From Coleophoma eucalyptorum (lineage: Eukaryota > Ascomycota > Leotiomycetes > Helotiales > Dermateaceae): a DNA stretch of 64,000 nt. Location of the stretch: assembly GCA_026120035.1 (NCBI GenBank), contig JALRME010000007.1, positions 1,302,001 through 1,366,000 on the forward strand, written 5' to 3'. The position numbers were made by a program, and so were the translations under genes. Shown here piece after piece: positions 23,265-33,682 of this stretch. The notes below the pieces were generated by a model. It ran no database searches. It was given only the letters and a program-made list of their open reading frames with translations, and was not told the origin of the DNA. Within the stretch, counting starts at the first letter, position 1. Each line of letters begins with the position of its first letter.

Positions 23265-25031
23265 GATGGACGGGTTGGCGCTGCAGGAGTAGCGGGTTCA
23301 ATTGTACCGTCCGTACTGTAAGACATATCGAGACGAGAGGCTTGACCAGTCAGAAAGCGAGCAGAGAGGAAGAGATCGATGCACGGAAGCTAGAAGCCGA
23401 GAGAGAGGGAGAGAGCGAGGATAAGCACAGGTGAGAGAAGAGATGACGCATATGCAGGCAACGCACGCACTTTACAGCACGCCGGAGCCGTAAGCCAGTG
23501 CTTGATGGTTGTGGCTCGCCGTTGAGCGATGGAGAAAAACTCACGGGCTCAGAAAGTGGCATATCAGCCCCAAAGCAGACCACACGGGTGCAGGGCCCTA
23601 GTGCAGTGTCCAGGGTGGGTGGCTGCGGCACCAAACAAAACAAATCAAAAAAAAAAAGGTACACCCGACAAAAAGAAGCCGAAGGGACCAATGGGATCGC
23701 CCATCGTCTATTATCATATCCGCTGCGAGCAAAAGGGGGACACGACAGGGGAATCAACGGTGTTAATCTCCGCCTGCTCGCTCTCTCTTCGCTAATGCTG
23801 TGCAAGACCAGACGAGATTAATGCTGGGCATCCCAAGTCCGAACGGGAGTGCACAACGCAGCACCGAACGTGGCTTCGGATGGGTTTAGATGAGATCCTT
23901 CTCTATGCCATTGCGCTGGATGACATTGGCTGGCTTGGGATCCCCGAAGCTGCCGGACGAGCATTGCCTCTCTGAAGCGTTGTCGGCGGGCTCAGTGACA
24001 TTGAGATGGTGCATGGCTGGTACTGTAGTTAGAAATGGACATGGCAATCCTCACCGGATCCCACTGCTCTCTCCCTCTCTCTCCCTCTCTCTCTCTCTCT
24101 CTGTGTGTAAGGAATGGGTAGACGCAACTCGCAGGTGATAAACTTACGATGTGCGAGTTGCGGATTGCCAATCCACGCTGCATCAGGGATTAGGGCCAAT
24201 GGTCTGTGTGGACCCCCGGGTGGATTCCAAAAGCTTAGCACCCTTCTAAATCAAGAATTTTCTGAGTCTCCTCTTTCTTTATGTCATCTTTACGAAGTAC
24301 GATAGTCGGTAGCGAGTGCAGTACGGGTAGCGATTTCCCCCCCTGGAGATCTCGACCTCGAACCATTCCTAAAGAACCAAAATAAACTTTCAATATCAAA
24401 AATAATTCCAAAATAATACGAGGCAAGCTCTCCAGATCTACATTCTCTCTCATCCTAACCAACCATACGGCCCAACACCGCACAATGCAATAGCGACCAA
24501 GCGAGGGCCCTTGATTGCTCCGTGGTGTGATGACGTTCTGCCAATCGTACACCCGCCCCACCTCACCCATCCACAACTGCCCAGCTGGGCAAGAAAACAC
24601 TGCCTTCATGCTGAGCGGAACTGCAGCGGAGCGGGTCTTCGCGGCGATCCGAAAGCACCGACGCCATCCCAGGGCTCTTATTATTGTTTTCCTGCGAAAC
24701 CTCCAAATCCTGCTCGCGGGTCAACCAAGCACCGTAGTACGTTTCGTATTTATTCGGTTTATGCGGAGAGCGTTGGCTTTGTGCAATGTGTGGGCTGAGG
24801 TTTGGAATCTGGAGGGAGCGTGGGCTGCTTTTGTACTGTAACCTCGCGCGGAACGACAGCGGTCGCTTATGAGAGAGCTTGGCGGTGGTACTCGGTACTC
24901 GCGACTTTCACTCTCGTATCTACTGCAGCTAGCCCTTCGGTATTGCTATACTGACATACGTGAAGTAAGCCGACCTATTCTCCTTCTCCTATCCCTTATC
25001 TCGATCTCGATCTCGATCGGTCGCTCTTAAT
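23265..25031. other. Intergenic region, no convincing gene
   Basis: Contains the Zn2Cys6 promoter and the 3' end of the AtuA-like gene. Low-complexity elements include the CT tract at 24066-24103 and an ATCTCG triplet repeat near 24996-25017. An open frame of 151 codons (23350-23805, -) lacks motifs and is probably spurious. Confidence 0.4.
24066..24103 (+). repeat. CT-rich microsatellite
   Basis: An interrupted (CT)n tract of about 38 nt followed by GTGTGT. It could be a promoter CT-box but is not adjacent to a recognised start codon. Confidence 0.7.
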
Positions 25032-27213
25032 CTACAGTTTCTCCTGCCCCTTAACCAAACATACCGGCACATCAACGACCTTGTCCCTCACATAATCGGC
25101 AAATGCCTTCCCCAACGCATCCAGCCTCGAACTCGAGCTAACCCCTCGCCCCAAAATGCCATAGACCACAAAATGCACTGCCAAAATCCCCGGGAACTCG
25201 ACCCGCTCCAGGAAGTATTCATCCTCGATCCAATCCTCCCCCATGAGTTTCTTCATCGTGGAGGAGGATAGGAAGGTCCGGAGCCAGGCGAAGGCCTTGG
25301 GCGTTTGGACGAAGAAGCCGACGTTGAGGTTCGAGCCTTTGTCTCCCGACCGAGCGAGCGCGACGGCACCTAGTCGGAGCCGTTGCGTGGGACCGAATGC
25401 GTCTAGAGAAGTCGGCGCTGCGGTGTCGTAGTTTTCGCGCTGCTCAAGCTTCTCGTACACGGGCGGATGGCCGGCATCGATCTTCCGTAGCTCTCTGGTG
25501 CCCGTGCTGTCAAGTAATGTCACGTTCTCTTGTAACGAGTCTTGTGGATAGAGAGCCGGGTACATGGCTAAGAAAGGTTTCGGGATGGCCGTCCGCATGT
25601 CCAGTGCCGAGTGGAATCCTGAGAAGTGCTGAAGAGAGATGTCTGAGAAGCCCAGCAGCAGCGCCATCAGTGATTCGGCCGTCCTGGCTTCTGCAAATAT
25701 GCGACAGTATGTCGTACTTGCGAGTTGGCTTCTAGGATTCGGTTCGGGGACGCCGATGCTTTTTTTCTTTCAGACATGTTCGGGAAAATGACGTGTACGT
25801 GAGACTTACATTTGGAACTCGAGCAGATCAATCATTTGATCGGCTTTAGATTCCTTCAGCTTCTTCCGTAATTGGGTTTCGAACAGTGCCCATTTCTGCG
25901 CAGTTCCATAACCTGTCGAGTTGATGAGGATCTGGGACTGGAAACCGCCTTCATAAAAGATAGCGACTTTGGTCGTAGGTGGTGGAGGAGCACCTCTGAT
26001 GCCAGAGACTCGAACTCTGGTTTGGTTAGTCTAGAACCATTAACGTAAGGGAAGAAAACTTGCCTATCCTTTCCAACATCCTGCATTACCACATCATTTA
26101 GATACGCCTTCACATCGCTGTTCAAGTATACATTCCCCTGTAACTCATACAGCAACTGACAACGCACTGTATCCATACTCACCAATCCCCCCGTTCCCGG
26201 ATGCTTCGTCACAATACAAGCACCATCCTTTTCAATCTCTACATAAGGAAACCCCGGCTCGACAAACACCTTCAGGTCATACTCCGTAAACCCTGAAAAG
26301 TTGCCTCCCGTCACATACGCCGAGCACTCAATCAAATGGCCCGCGATCAAACTACCCGCTAGACGATCATAGTCGGTGTCAGCCCAGTCATGCCAATACC
26401 AAGCAGCCCCAATGACGGGCGAAGCATCTGCTACACGTCCACAGATAATTATATCAGCACCGTGCTTCAGGCCTTGCACAATGGCGCGGGCGCCTAGATA
26501 GGCGTTCGCGGAGATGAGCGGCACGGTGGACCAGGACTTGAAAGAGAGAACGGGCGAGTGGATCTTAATGTCGGTGTTTACAGAGTCGAGATGTGGTGGG
26601 ATTTTATCCTTGAGGGAGGCAAGATCTGGCCCGAGAGCGCCGATTAAGTTGTCCCCGGATACATAGGCCACTTTCAACGGGAGGTTCTTCTGTGCGGCCT
26701 GTTTTGATGCTTGTCAGTAATTAAACTGTTTCTCCATGCTGGAACACCTATAATTCAGGATTTCGCCAAGAAGGACGACATACCAATTCTCCAACCCTCT
26801 TCGCCAATCCAGCTGGGTTCAAACTCCCCCCATTAATCACAACCTTGATGCCCCGCTCAGCAATAGCTTCAAGACTCATCTCCAATCCCTTCCATGCCGT
26901 CTCTTCGTAGCCAGGATGACTGCCTTCTCGAAACGCAGTTGCGTTTTCCGCCATGTTCATTTCTAGTCAGACATGTCAGTCATTTTCTCTCTACACTTTC
27001 TCTTTCCATGTTTTATTCATTTAAATGAACAAGAGAAAGAAGGAATCGGGTTGGGGGAGATTTACCAGCGAGATAATCCCCCGTGATGAAATCCACATCT
27101 CCTCCACCCGTCGCTTGCCGCAGCATCTGGTACGCCGGATCGCCTTTGTAGCCGGAGCAATTGGCAATGCGGATGGGTCGCTTGCCCTTTTCTTGTTCTC
27201 TTTGTCTACCCAT
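25032..27213 (-). CDS. AtuA-like (DUF1446) acyclic terpene utilisation family protein
   Basis: Minus-strand exons are 27213-27066, 26962-26784, 26698-26064, 26016-25810 and 25758-25032, giving 631 aa, a usual length for fungal members. Family features include SGYKGDPAYQML, VDFITGDYLAE, VINGGSLNPAGL, YVSGDNLI, IICGRVADASPVIGAAWYW, HLIECSAYVTGGNFSGF, KHPGTGG, RVRVSGIRGAPPPPTTKV and PNPRSQLASTTYCR. The C-terminal domain has ARSGDKGSNLNVGFF, as in the small AtuA partner domain. The bacterial AtuA of citronellol catabolism has no firmly known reaction, so activity remains open. Intron 3 (26063-26017) uses a GC donor (AG/GCAAGT); the alternative read-through leaves the conserved frame. The last acceptor (AAAAAAAG/C) has a poor tract but restores LEFQIIGVPEPNPRSQL. 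The gene is divergent from a family III CoA-transferase. Confidence 0.88.
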
Positions 27214-28812
27214 CTTTCTTCTGGTTATTTCTTGTTGCTTGTGAGTGAAATTCTTAGAGCGGTGGTCAATTCTGGTGGTGGTCGCTGATCAGGCGGTAAA
27301 GTGGTTCTCAAGTCGAGAGGGGGGATACAAGAAAAAAATATAGCTTTACTGGAAGAGGGGAAGGAGAAAAAGGGAGGATGGAAGTCACAAGTTTAATCGC
27401 TCTCCTTCACTCCAAGGTAGGTGATGCAATCCTGCAAGTTTCCCCCCCCCCCAGACCTATCAAAGATTATATAGGTAGCTCGTATACATCTGACCACCCC
27501 ATATACATTTATGCTGCTCTTGCCTCTGTATCCTCTCTAGCTTGACATAAAGCCGTGTATCTCTGCGGCGCGTGTCAGAGGCAGCCATGTCATGTCATTT
27601 CCCGAGGTTGGAGTAACCGTACTATGGCATTGACTCTGCACTTGCAGCCGTGAGGCTTGACGGTGAGGGGTAGTCCCTTGTTTTTCGTGGGGAAATGCGT
27701 GTCATGTGATAACCATTACCTCGAAGGTGTTTTCCTGGACTCGTCATATGGGGGCGGCTTCAAGGTCGTATTTCATGTTGGTGATTGGTTCTACTTATGC
27801 CAATTTTCATGCCAACCTTCAGTCTTTTATCTCCTTCAGCTTCTTCCTCCTACTGCTCTAGTTCGTTGTATCTAAGTCCGTTACATCATTTCATATGCAT
27901 ATACATTGCGACCAAAACTGCCCCACTTGAGCATCGGAGTCAAGCCGAGCGACAAATTTACAATAGTATATGCCCATGAATGATCAAGAAAGAATGAGTC
28001 GTTGAGACACATGCAACCCAAGCTTGCGTTGAGCTACTGTCCTGCAAGTATACCTCGGCTATCGAGAGCGTCGCTAGACAACAAAGTTCAAGCGCTTGGC
28101 ATAGAAGCTACACTTGTTCGAAAATACACATGATTTGTCTTTCCTTGCCGATTCAGCGAGCATGATACCCGAAAGAAAAAAAAAATCCTAGCCGGGTATA
28201 CTTGATAGATCATGCATTCGAGATTCGGTTTGATATCCGAACTATGCCTCTGCTTTATTTCTTAAGAGGATTGAACGTTGAGTCGCCAAGACTGACTCAG
28301 CCAGAATATTTGAACATGGAAAGAAACCAACGACAAGTCTTTCGACTACCGAGGGATATGGATCTATGGTTTGGCCACGCGCTTCAGATTAGCTCTCCGA
28401 TGTGGGGATCGGGAGAGGGGGAGGTTTGAGAGCATGGATTTCTGGACGTAAGGTTCAGAATACTTGAGTCAGGGTCTCATACTCTGACATAAAGGCATCG
28501 TGGATGCATACATAACTCTGGCTCAGAAGTAGAGATCCCTCCGTGATTTGTCTCCTCGCTCTAAATCAAGATTCGAATCAGTACATCGTTCTTGTCGTTG
28601 CTACTCGTGGGATATCCTTGGTCTATTGCTCGATTGTGATTGTTTGCTTGTTATATACCCCATTTCTAAATAGGTACAAGACGAAAGAGGATATCACTAC
28701 ACTTCGAGGCTGATCGTGCTCGGACGAAGACATATTTCTATCTGCTTATACCAGCATCTTCACAAGACATTTCACGCTTGCTCCGCTTATATACTCGATA
28801 AACGAGACGGCC
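27214..28812. other. Divergent promoter region
   Basis: This 1.6 kb separates the AtuA-like gene (-) from the CoA-transferase gene (+). It contains a C13 run near 27443 and short motif-free open frames. Shared regulation of the two genes is possible but no operator was recognised. Confidence 0.45.
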
Positions 28813-30773
28813 ATGGGTAGTTTCACACCATACTCGGTCCCTTCAGAAGCTCGACGTCTGCTTGACGAAGGCATTCTGAGCAATCCCCTCATCGCTAAGA
28901 ACCTACCCACCGACATCAAGAAGTATGCAGAGAAGGTCCGCTATGTTGGATCAGATTCTCCGAGCATCCCAATCAATTGGCGATTTGCGGAGAGTATTTC
29001 GTCTTTAAAGGGCCTCGAAGCATCTCTTTTGAATGTTCTTTTGAAAAAGAAATATGGTGTGGAGCCGAGTGAGGTTGTGATTGATACGTGAGTGATGCTC
29101 CTGTCTCTATATTTTTGAGAATATTTCTGTTAGGTGACGGATACTGATGGTATATAGTGATCACGCTTCTCTATTCATCATGTCCACCTTAATCTGGTCT
29201 CTGAAGACCGAGGAGGGGGAGAAACTCACTCCTAATAGTGCTAGAACTCCGGAAGGAGCCAAGAAGCTGGAGAAGTATTTCCCAAACAAAGATCTACATC
29301 GTCAAGCATCTTCGGATCACCGTGTTTCCGCCACTAATATCTACAAAACGAAAGACAATCGATTCTTTCACCTACACGGTAAGTCTGGTTAATACTTTAA
29401 TGTGGATATGTCAATTAGTGAAGTTACTAACCGGACCCAGGAAGCATGAACCCCGACCCAACGCTCAAATCACTAGATCTCCCACTCGACAGAGACACCA
29501 ACAGCGTAGAAGAATCCTGGACACCATTCATGGAGAAGATCTCCCAAATCGACTCACAAGACCTCCAACATCTCGCAACCGACATCTACAAGCAAGCCGG
29601 AACCATCTGCTGGACGACCGAAGAATTCCAAGCCAGCGAGCACGGCAAAGCAAATGCGCACGTGCGCCTCTTCGACATCCACGAGCACCCGTCCCCATCC
29701 CAGCTCCCCGGCTGGTGGGCTCCCTCGCCGCTCACGAGTGCCAAGCGGCCGCTGGCCGGCTTGAAAGTCCTCGATATCACGAGGGTGATTGCTGCACCGG
29801 CTGTAACTCGCGGACTGGCAGAGTTGGGAGCGAGTGTGATGCGTGTCACAGCGCCGCACCTGGTGGATTTCTCGGGGCTGCACTGTGATCTGAACTGGGG
29901 CAAGTGGAATAGTTGTCTGGACTTCACGAAGGAGGAGGACCGGGCGAAATTGCGGGAGTTGATCTTGGAGGCTGATGTGGTGGTTGAAGGGTATAGACCG
30001 GGAGTTTTGGAGAAGTGGGGATTAGGGAAGGAGAATGTTTTGAAGCTGTGTAAGGATAGGAAGAGGGGCGTGGTGTTTGTAAGAGAGAATTGCTATGGTT
30101 GGAATGGTCCATGGATGGGAAGAAGTGGTTGGCAGCAGATTAGCGATGCGGTGAGTCCTCCTTCGCTTCTTTTACTATTCCCATATACTAATACGAGCAG
30201 TGCTGTGGTGTTTCCATGGAATTTGGTCGAGCAATGGGCAATGATGAAGCTATCACTCCCGTCTTCCCCAATTCTGATTACTGGTAAGTCCACCTCCACT
30301 CCTTTCCTCCAAGATGTCTCCTCACAACTCCTAGTACCGGCGTAGCAGGCGTGTCCGGGATCCTAACCGCACTCCTGCGCCAGTCCGAGAAAGGCGGGTC
30401 CTACAGCGTCGACGTAGCACTCAACTACTATTCACAATGGCTCGTCGGCTCCTGTGGAGTGTACCCCCCAGCAATCTGGGACGATGTCTGGACGCGCAAC
30501 GGCCGACAAGTTTTCCGTCACTACCACAACATGCTCTACCTGATCCCGAGGTATATGGGTATGCTGATGAAGAATAGTGGGGATAAGTTGTTCAAGCCGA
30601 ACTATTTTGAGGAGCGGGAGAGTCGGAACTTGGGGATTAAGGTTACTACAGTAAAGTCGATTTTGCAATTCCCAGGCGAGGAGGTAAAGTTGGGGTTCAA
30701 TGTTGGAACTAGAGGAAATGGCGTGGATGCGCCGAAGTGGCCAGAGGACTTGAGTGTTGAAGTAGTGGTGTGA
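28813..30773 (+). CDS. CoA-transferase family III (CaiB/BaiF) enzyme
   Basis: Exons are 28813-29087, 29158-29378, 29441-30150, 30201-30283 and 30335-30773, giving 575 aa. All introns are GT-AG and frame-preserving. The start ATG has a strong context (gccATGG). The protein transfers CoA between carboxylic acids in the manner of the formyl-CoA:oxalate, carnitine and bile-acid CoA-transferases. Diagnostic parts are LAGLKVLDITRVIAAPAVTR with TRGLAELGASVMRV, LDFTKEEDRAKLRELILEAD and VVVEGYRPGVLEKWGLG. The segment FPNSDYCTGVAGVSGILTALL should hold the catalytic Asp (about residue 428), matching GDSNTG of oxalate CoA-transferase. The N-terminal 180 residues form a partial, degenerate first CaiB unit, as in other long fungal members. 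The substrate is unknown. It is divergent from the AtuA-like gene, which suggests a shared catabolic route. Confidence 0.88.
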
Positions 30774-31106
30774 GAAATGAGAAAGCGTAGCTCTGAATTG
30801 GATCGGAGTTTTAGGATTTGGTTGCGACCGAGCCTCCGTGTTTTAATCCTGGATGCTGCGAAGTAATCACTTAGTCCGAACTTGAAATTCTCTTTTTAGG
30901 TAACGCTTTGTTCTATGATTATAATAGTGGCAGCAGGCCTATGTGGACAAGCTCTGCCAGATCCAACTAAAATCTTTGGATTTATAGTGAAGGTAAAACA
31001 AATAATCCCTTAATCCTTGTAACATAACCCACTAACTCCATGTACAGGGAGAAATCAGAACGTAACACCCATCTTTCCTTGTCCTTTATATTCCATCATT
31101 ATTTCT

Positions 31107-31530
31107 TCACATCATAACACTCTGTTTAATTTCCAAGATCAACCCTGTGATGGCGATAAAAGCACCTATACATTGAAACCCCAACCTATAATTTTTATAA
31201 AACGCATTCGCGTCATCCAATATACGGCGATAATAAGGTGAAGGTGGTTGGACTTGAGAACCAGCTTCGAGGTCGTGACTAACCGCAACGGCTGGTGCCC
31301 TTGTTGTTACAATATCGTATTCCAAGGTGCTCGCTTGTTCGTTGGTTGCAGAACCACTAATTATTGTCAGGTCAGGTAATATCAAGTGTTTCCCTGGGAT
31401 TTAGGATAGCCCACATAGACATCGAGCTTTCATGACTTTGAAGAACTGGTTCACTTTCTTGGATTAGTGCTTCTGGCGTTGTCTCTTCGACTGCGGCGGC
31501 AGCTGGAACAATTCCAGTATGTTCAGCCAT
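31107..31530 (-). CDS. Small tail-anchored membrane protein, duplicate copy 1
   Basis: Minus-strand exons are 31530-31415 and 31356-31107 (intron 58 nt), giving 121 aa. The same split and the same 116-nt first exon occur in copy 2, which supports the model. The N-terminal half is acidic and low-complexity (AAAAVEETTPEALIQES). A basic/aromatic segment (YYRRILDDANAFYKNYRLG) precedes a C-terminal hydrophobic helix (FQCIGAFIAITGLIL) and ends in EIKQSVMM, the layout of a tail-anchored protein. I do not recognise the family. Copy 2 differs at about 7 of the first 39 residues, and both frames are intact, which argues for selection after duplication. Confidence 0.6.
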
Positions 31531-33259
31531 GATTCGACTCTTTGGAATAGAGTTAGTGGGTGGATGGGTGGTCCGTGGTCCGGAAATGGTTGAATTGGAC
31601 GCTTTTGTCTATTCAGAGATCTTGAGTGAATAAGAACAAGAAGAGAAGTAATAAGAATAAATACTTGAAATGCGAAGATTAAATATTAAGGAAGAAGGTC
31701 GTTGCTTCCAGCCTTGATATATGTTACGCAAGATTGATTCAATTGGATAATGACCGGCTGGTAATTGGCTCAAGAGGAACGCCACAGCCCACTATTTGAC
31801 ACTGCACCCTAACTTCTCGGCGGCCCAAATTCTCGGCGCCCTAACTTCTCATTCGACACGGCGTTGCAAAACAATTTTAAGGTTTGAAGGTAGAAGGTGG
31901 TTACTAGTCCACTTGGTCAACCTTCCCCCCTTCGACCTTCCCCCCTCAGGTTTGCAGGTAAAGGTTTGCAGGTTAAGGTTTTGAAGGTTGAAGTTTGAAG
32001 GGGGGAAGGTTGACCAAGTAGACTAGTAACCACCTTCTACCTTCAACGCCGGCTCGAATGGAAGAAGTGAAGGGGCAAAGAGGCAGAGAGGATGTGGATT
32101 TATATCCTATCCAAAAAGTACTGACCCGAACGACCTTTGCCAGCAGATAACAACAAACTTTAAGCACAGTTATAAGCACGACCACGGCTATAACCAGATA
32201 AAGAAGGTATATATGACCAGCCTACGAGAATTACTAGTCACCAAATATTACTTTAATAACTTTGTCGCTTCCTTCCTTCCTTTGTCCGAGACAACACACG
32301 CACACACTAACAATACGCACTGCACGTTAATACAAGCGCCTATCTTCTATCGTGGATATACCGTGCTATACTGTTTAAGTTCAAGATAAGAAAACTACAT
32401 TATATCTTCTAGACGCTCGTCTTCAAGGGAGGCTGTCTAGGCTGATGGTCTGGAATGTGCGCCCTTTGCTCCCCTCGCTTTTAGTTTTCCTGGTGGGCGC
32501 TTCAGGCTGCTGCGCTAAAACCCATTGCAATACGCTGCTAACCATCTTCATCTCCAGATCTATCTCACTGTGAACCACCGTCAAGATAATCTTTCTTTGT
32601 ATTTATCCGTGTTGCGGTCCTGAGTATTGGCCACTTTTTGTATATCATATGTCATGTGCTGCTGTGATTCTCGGCTCACATCGTAATCCTTGTCATTACG
32701 GTATCTGTAGCTTAATTTTGGTATATACCTAAGTTCAATTGTAGAATACAGGTCAAATGTAGATCATTCTTCTAAGTGAAATGCGGCGGAGGAGGGTATC
32801 AATACCTTCCTCCGTTGTAGCATCACATGATTACAAACGAGTGTCCCGGCGTCATATGGCGAGCCTAATAACGATATTCCAGCACTTAATACTATATTCT
32901 TATTCACTTAACTATGAACCGCCCCAGCTATGCGTACCTCCATCATTCAATAAGTTAAGCTCTTAGTGACATTTTGTGAAAGAGTTAGCTAATTATACGA
33001 TGTGTGAACGCATATGGAAATTGTCTCTTCTGATACGACTCAAATATCGGTCACAACCAATTACAGGCCTATGTGGACAAGCTCTGCAATGCCCGATTGA
33101 ATTTTTGGAATTCATAATGAACGTAAACCAAATTATTCCTTAATCCTTGTAATATAACTCACTAACTCCATGTATAGGGAGAAATCAATTAGTGAAATTA
33201 CAAATAACCATAATACCTCTCCTCCGTATACCCCTCGTATTCCATCCATCATTGTTTCT
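31531..33259. other. Repeat-bearing spacer between the duplicated genes
   Basis: Apart from the inverted repeat and the unit boundary at 33063/33064, this AT-rich stretch holds only short open frames without motifs. It includes the promoter of copy 1. Confidence 0.5.
31886..32044. repeat. Inverted repeat, 48-bp arms (47/48 identical)
   Basis: The left arm (31886-31933) and right arm (31997-32044) are reverse complements with one mismatch (C/T in the middle) and a 63-bp spacer. Further weaker inverted similarity (cattcga..ggcgttg / caacgcc..tcgaatg) extends outward on both sides, interrupted by about 19 bp in the left arm. It could fold into a long hairpin or be a short non-autonomous element. 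No target-site duplication was identified. Confidence 0.85.
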
Positions 33260-33682
33260 TTACATCATAGCACTCTGTCTAATTTCCAAAATCAGTCCTA
33301 TGATAGCGATAAAACCACCTATGCATTGAAACCCCAACATATATTTCTTGTAAAATGTATTCGCATGATCAAATATACGGCGGTGATAAGGCAAAGGTGA
33401 TTGTGTTTGAGGACCAGCTTCGGGGTCGTGGAAAGTTAACGCAACGGTTGGCGCGCCTGTCATTGCCATATCGTATTCCAAAGTGCTCGCTTGCTCGCTG
33501 GTTGCAGAATCACTAAGTATGGTCAGGTCATATCAAGTATTTTCCTTCGGATTTAGGATAGCCTACATAAATATTGAGCTTTCATGGCTTTGAAGAACTG
33601 GTTCATTTTCTTGGATTGGTGCTTCTGGCATTGTCTCTTCGATTGCGGCGGCAGCTGGAACAATTCCAGTACGTTCAGCCAT
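33260..33682 (-). CDS. Small tail-anchored membrane protein, duplicate copy 2
   Basis: Minus-strand exons are 33682-33567 and 33512-33260, giving 122 aa. The intron (54 nt) uses the donor AT/GTAGGC, equivalent to AT/GTGGGC in copy 1. The N-terminus (MAERTGIVPAAAAIEET) and the C-terminal helix (FQCIGGFIAIIGLIL followed by EIRQSAMM) closely match copy 1. The central part (about residues 50-80) is more diverged. It lacks cysteines other than one in the helix and has no signal peptide. Function unknown. Confidence 0.6.

Larger units (their letters stand above)
30934..33063. repeat. Tandem duplication, unit 1
   Basis: The unit begins with CAGGCCTATGTGGACAAGCT, which recurs exactly at 33064 after 2130 bp, and ends with a GGTCACAACCAAT-like sequence also found at the end of unit 2. 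It carries one copy of a small tail-anchored protein gene (-). Similarity to unit 2 is continuous over the gene and its promoter. It resumes further on (shared ggctgtctaggctga, ggctcacatcgt and taagctcttagtgac-like blocks). Roughly 330 bp near 32070-32400 has no counterpart in unit 2. Confidence 0.75.

Noticed and set aside
23350..23805. 151-codon minus-strand frame upstream of the Zn2Cys6 gene
   Set aside because: Ser/Leu/Arg-rich low-complexity composition arising from CT-rich DNA, with no recognisable feature.
25995..26030. tRNA-like arm (ccagagactcgaactctgg)
   Set aside because: It lies in an exon of the AtuA-like gene, and no cloverleaf with acceptor and anticodon arms could be formed around it.
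29554..29927. Minus-strand frames of about 110 codons
   Set aside because: Antisense to the main CoA-transferase exon.
33180..33400. 76-codon plus-strand frame
   Set aside because: Antisense to the small tail-anchored protein gene, copy 2.
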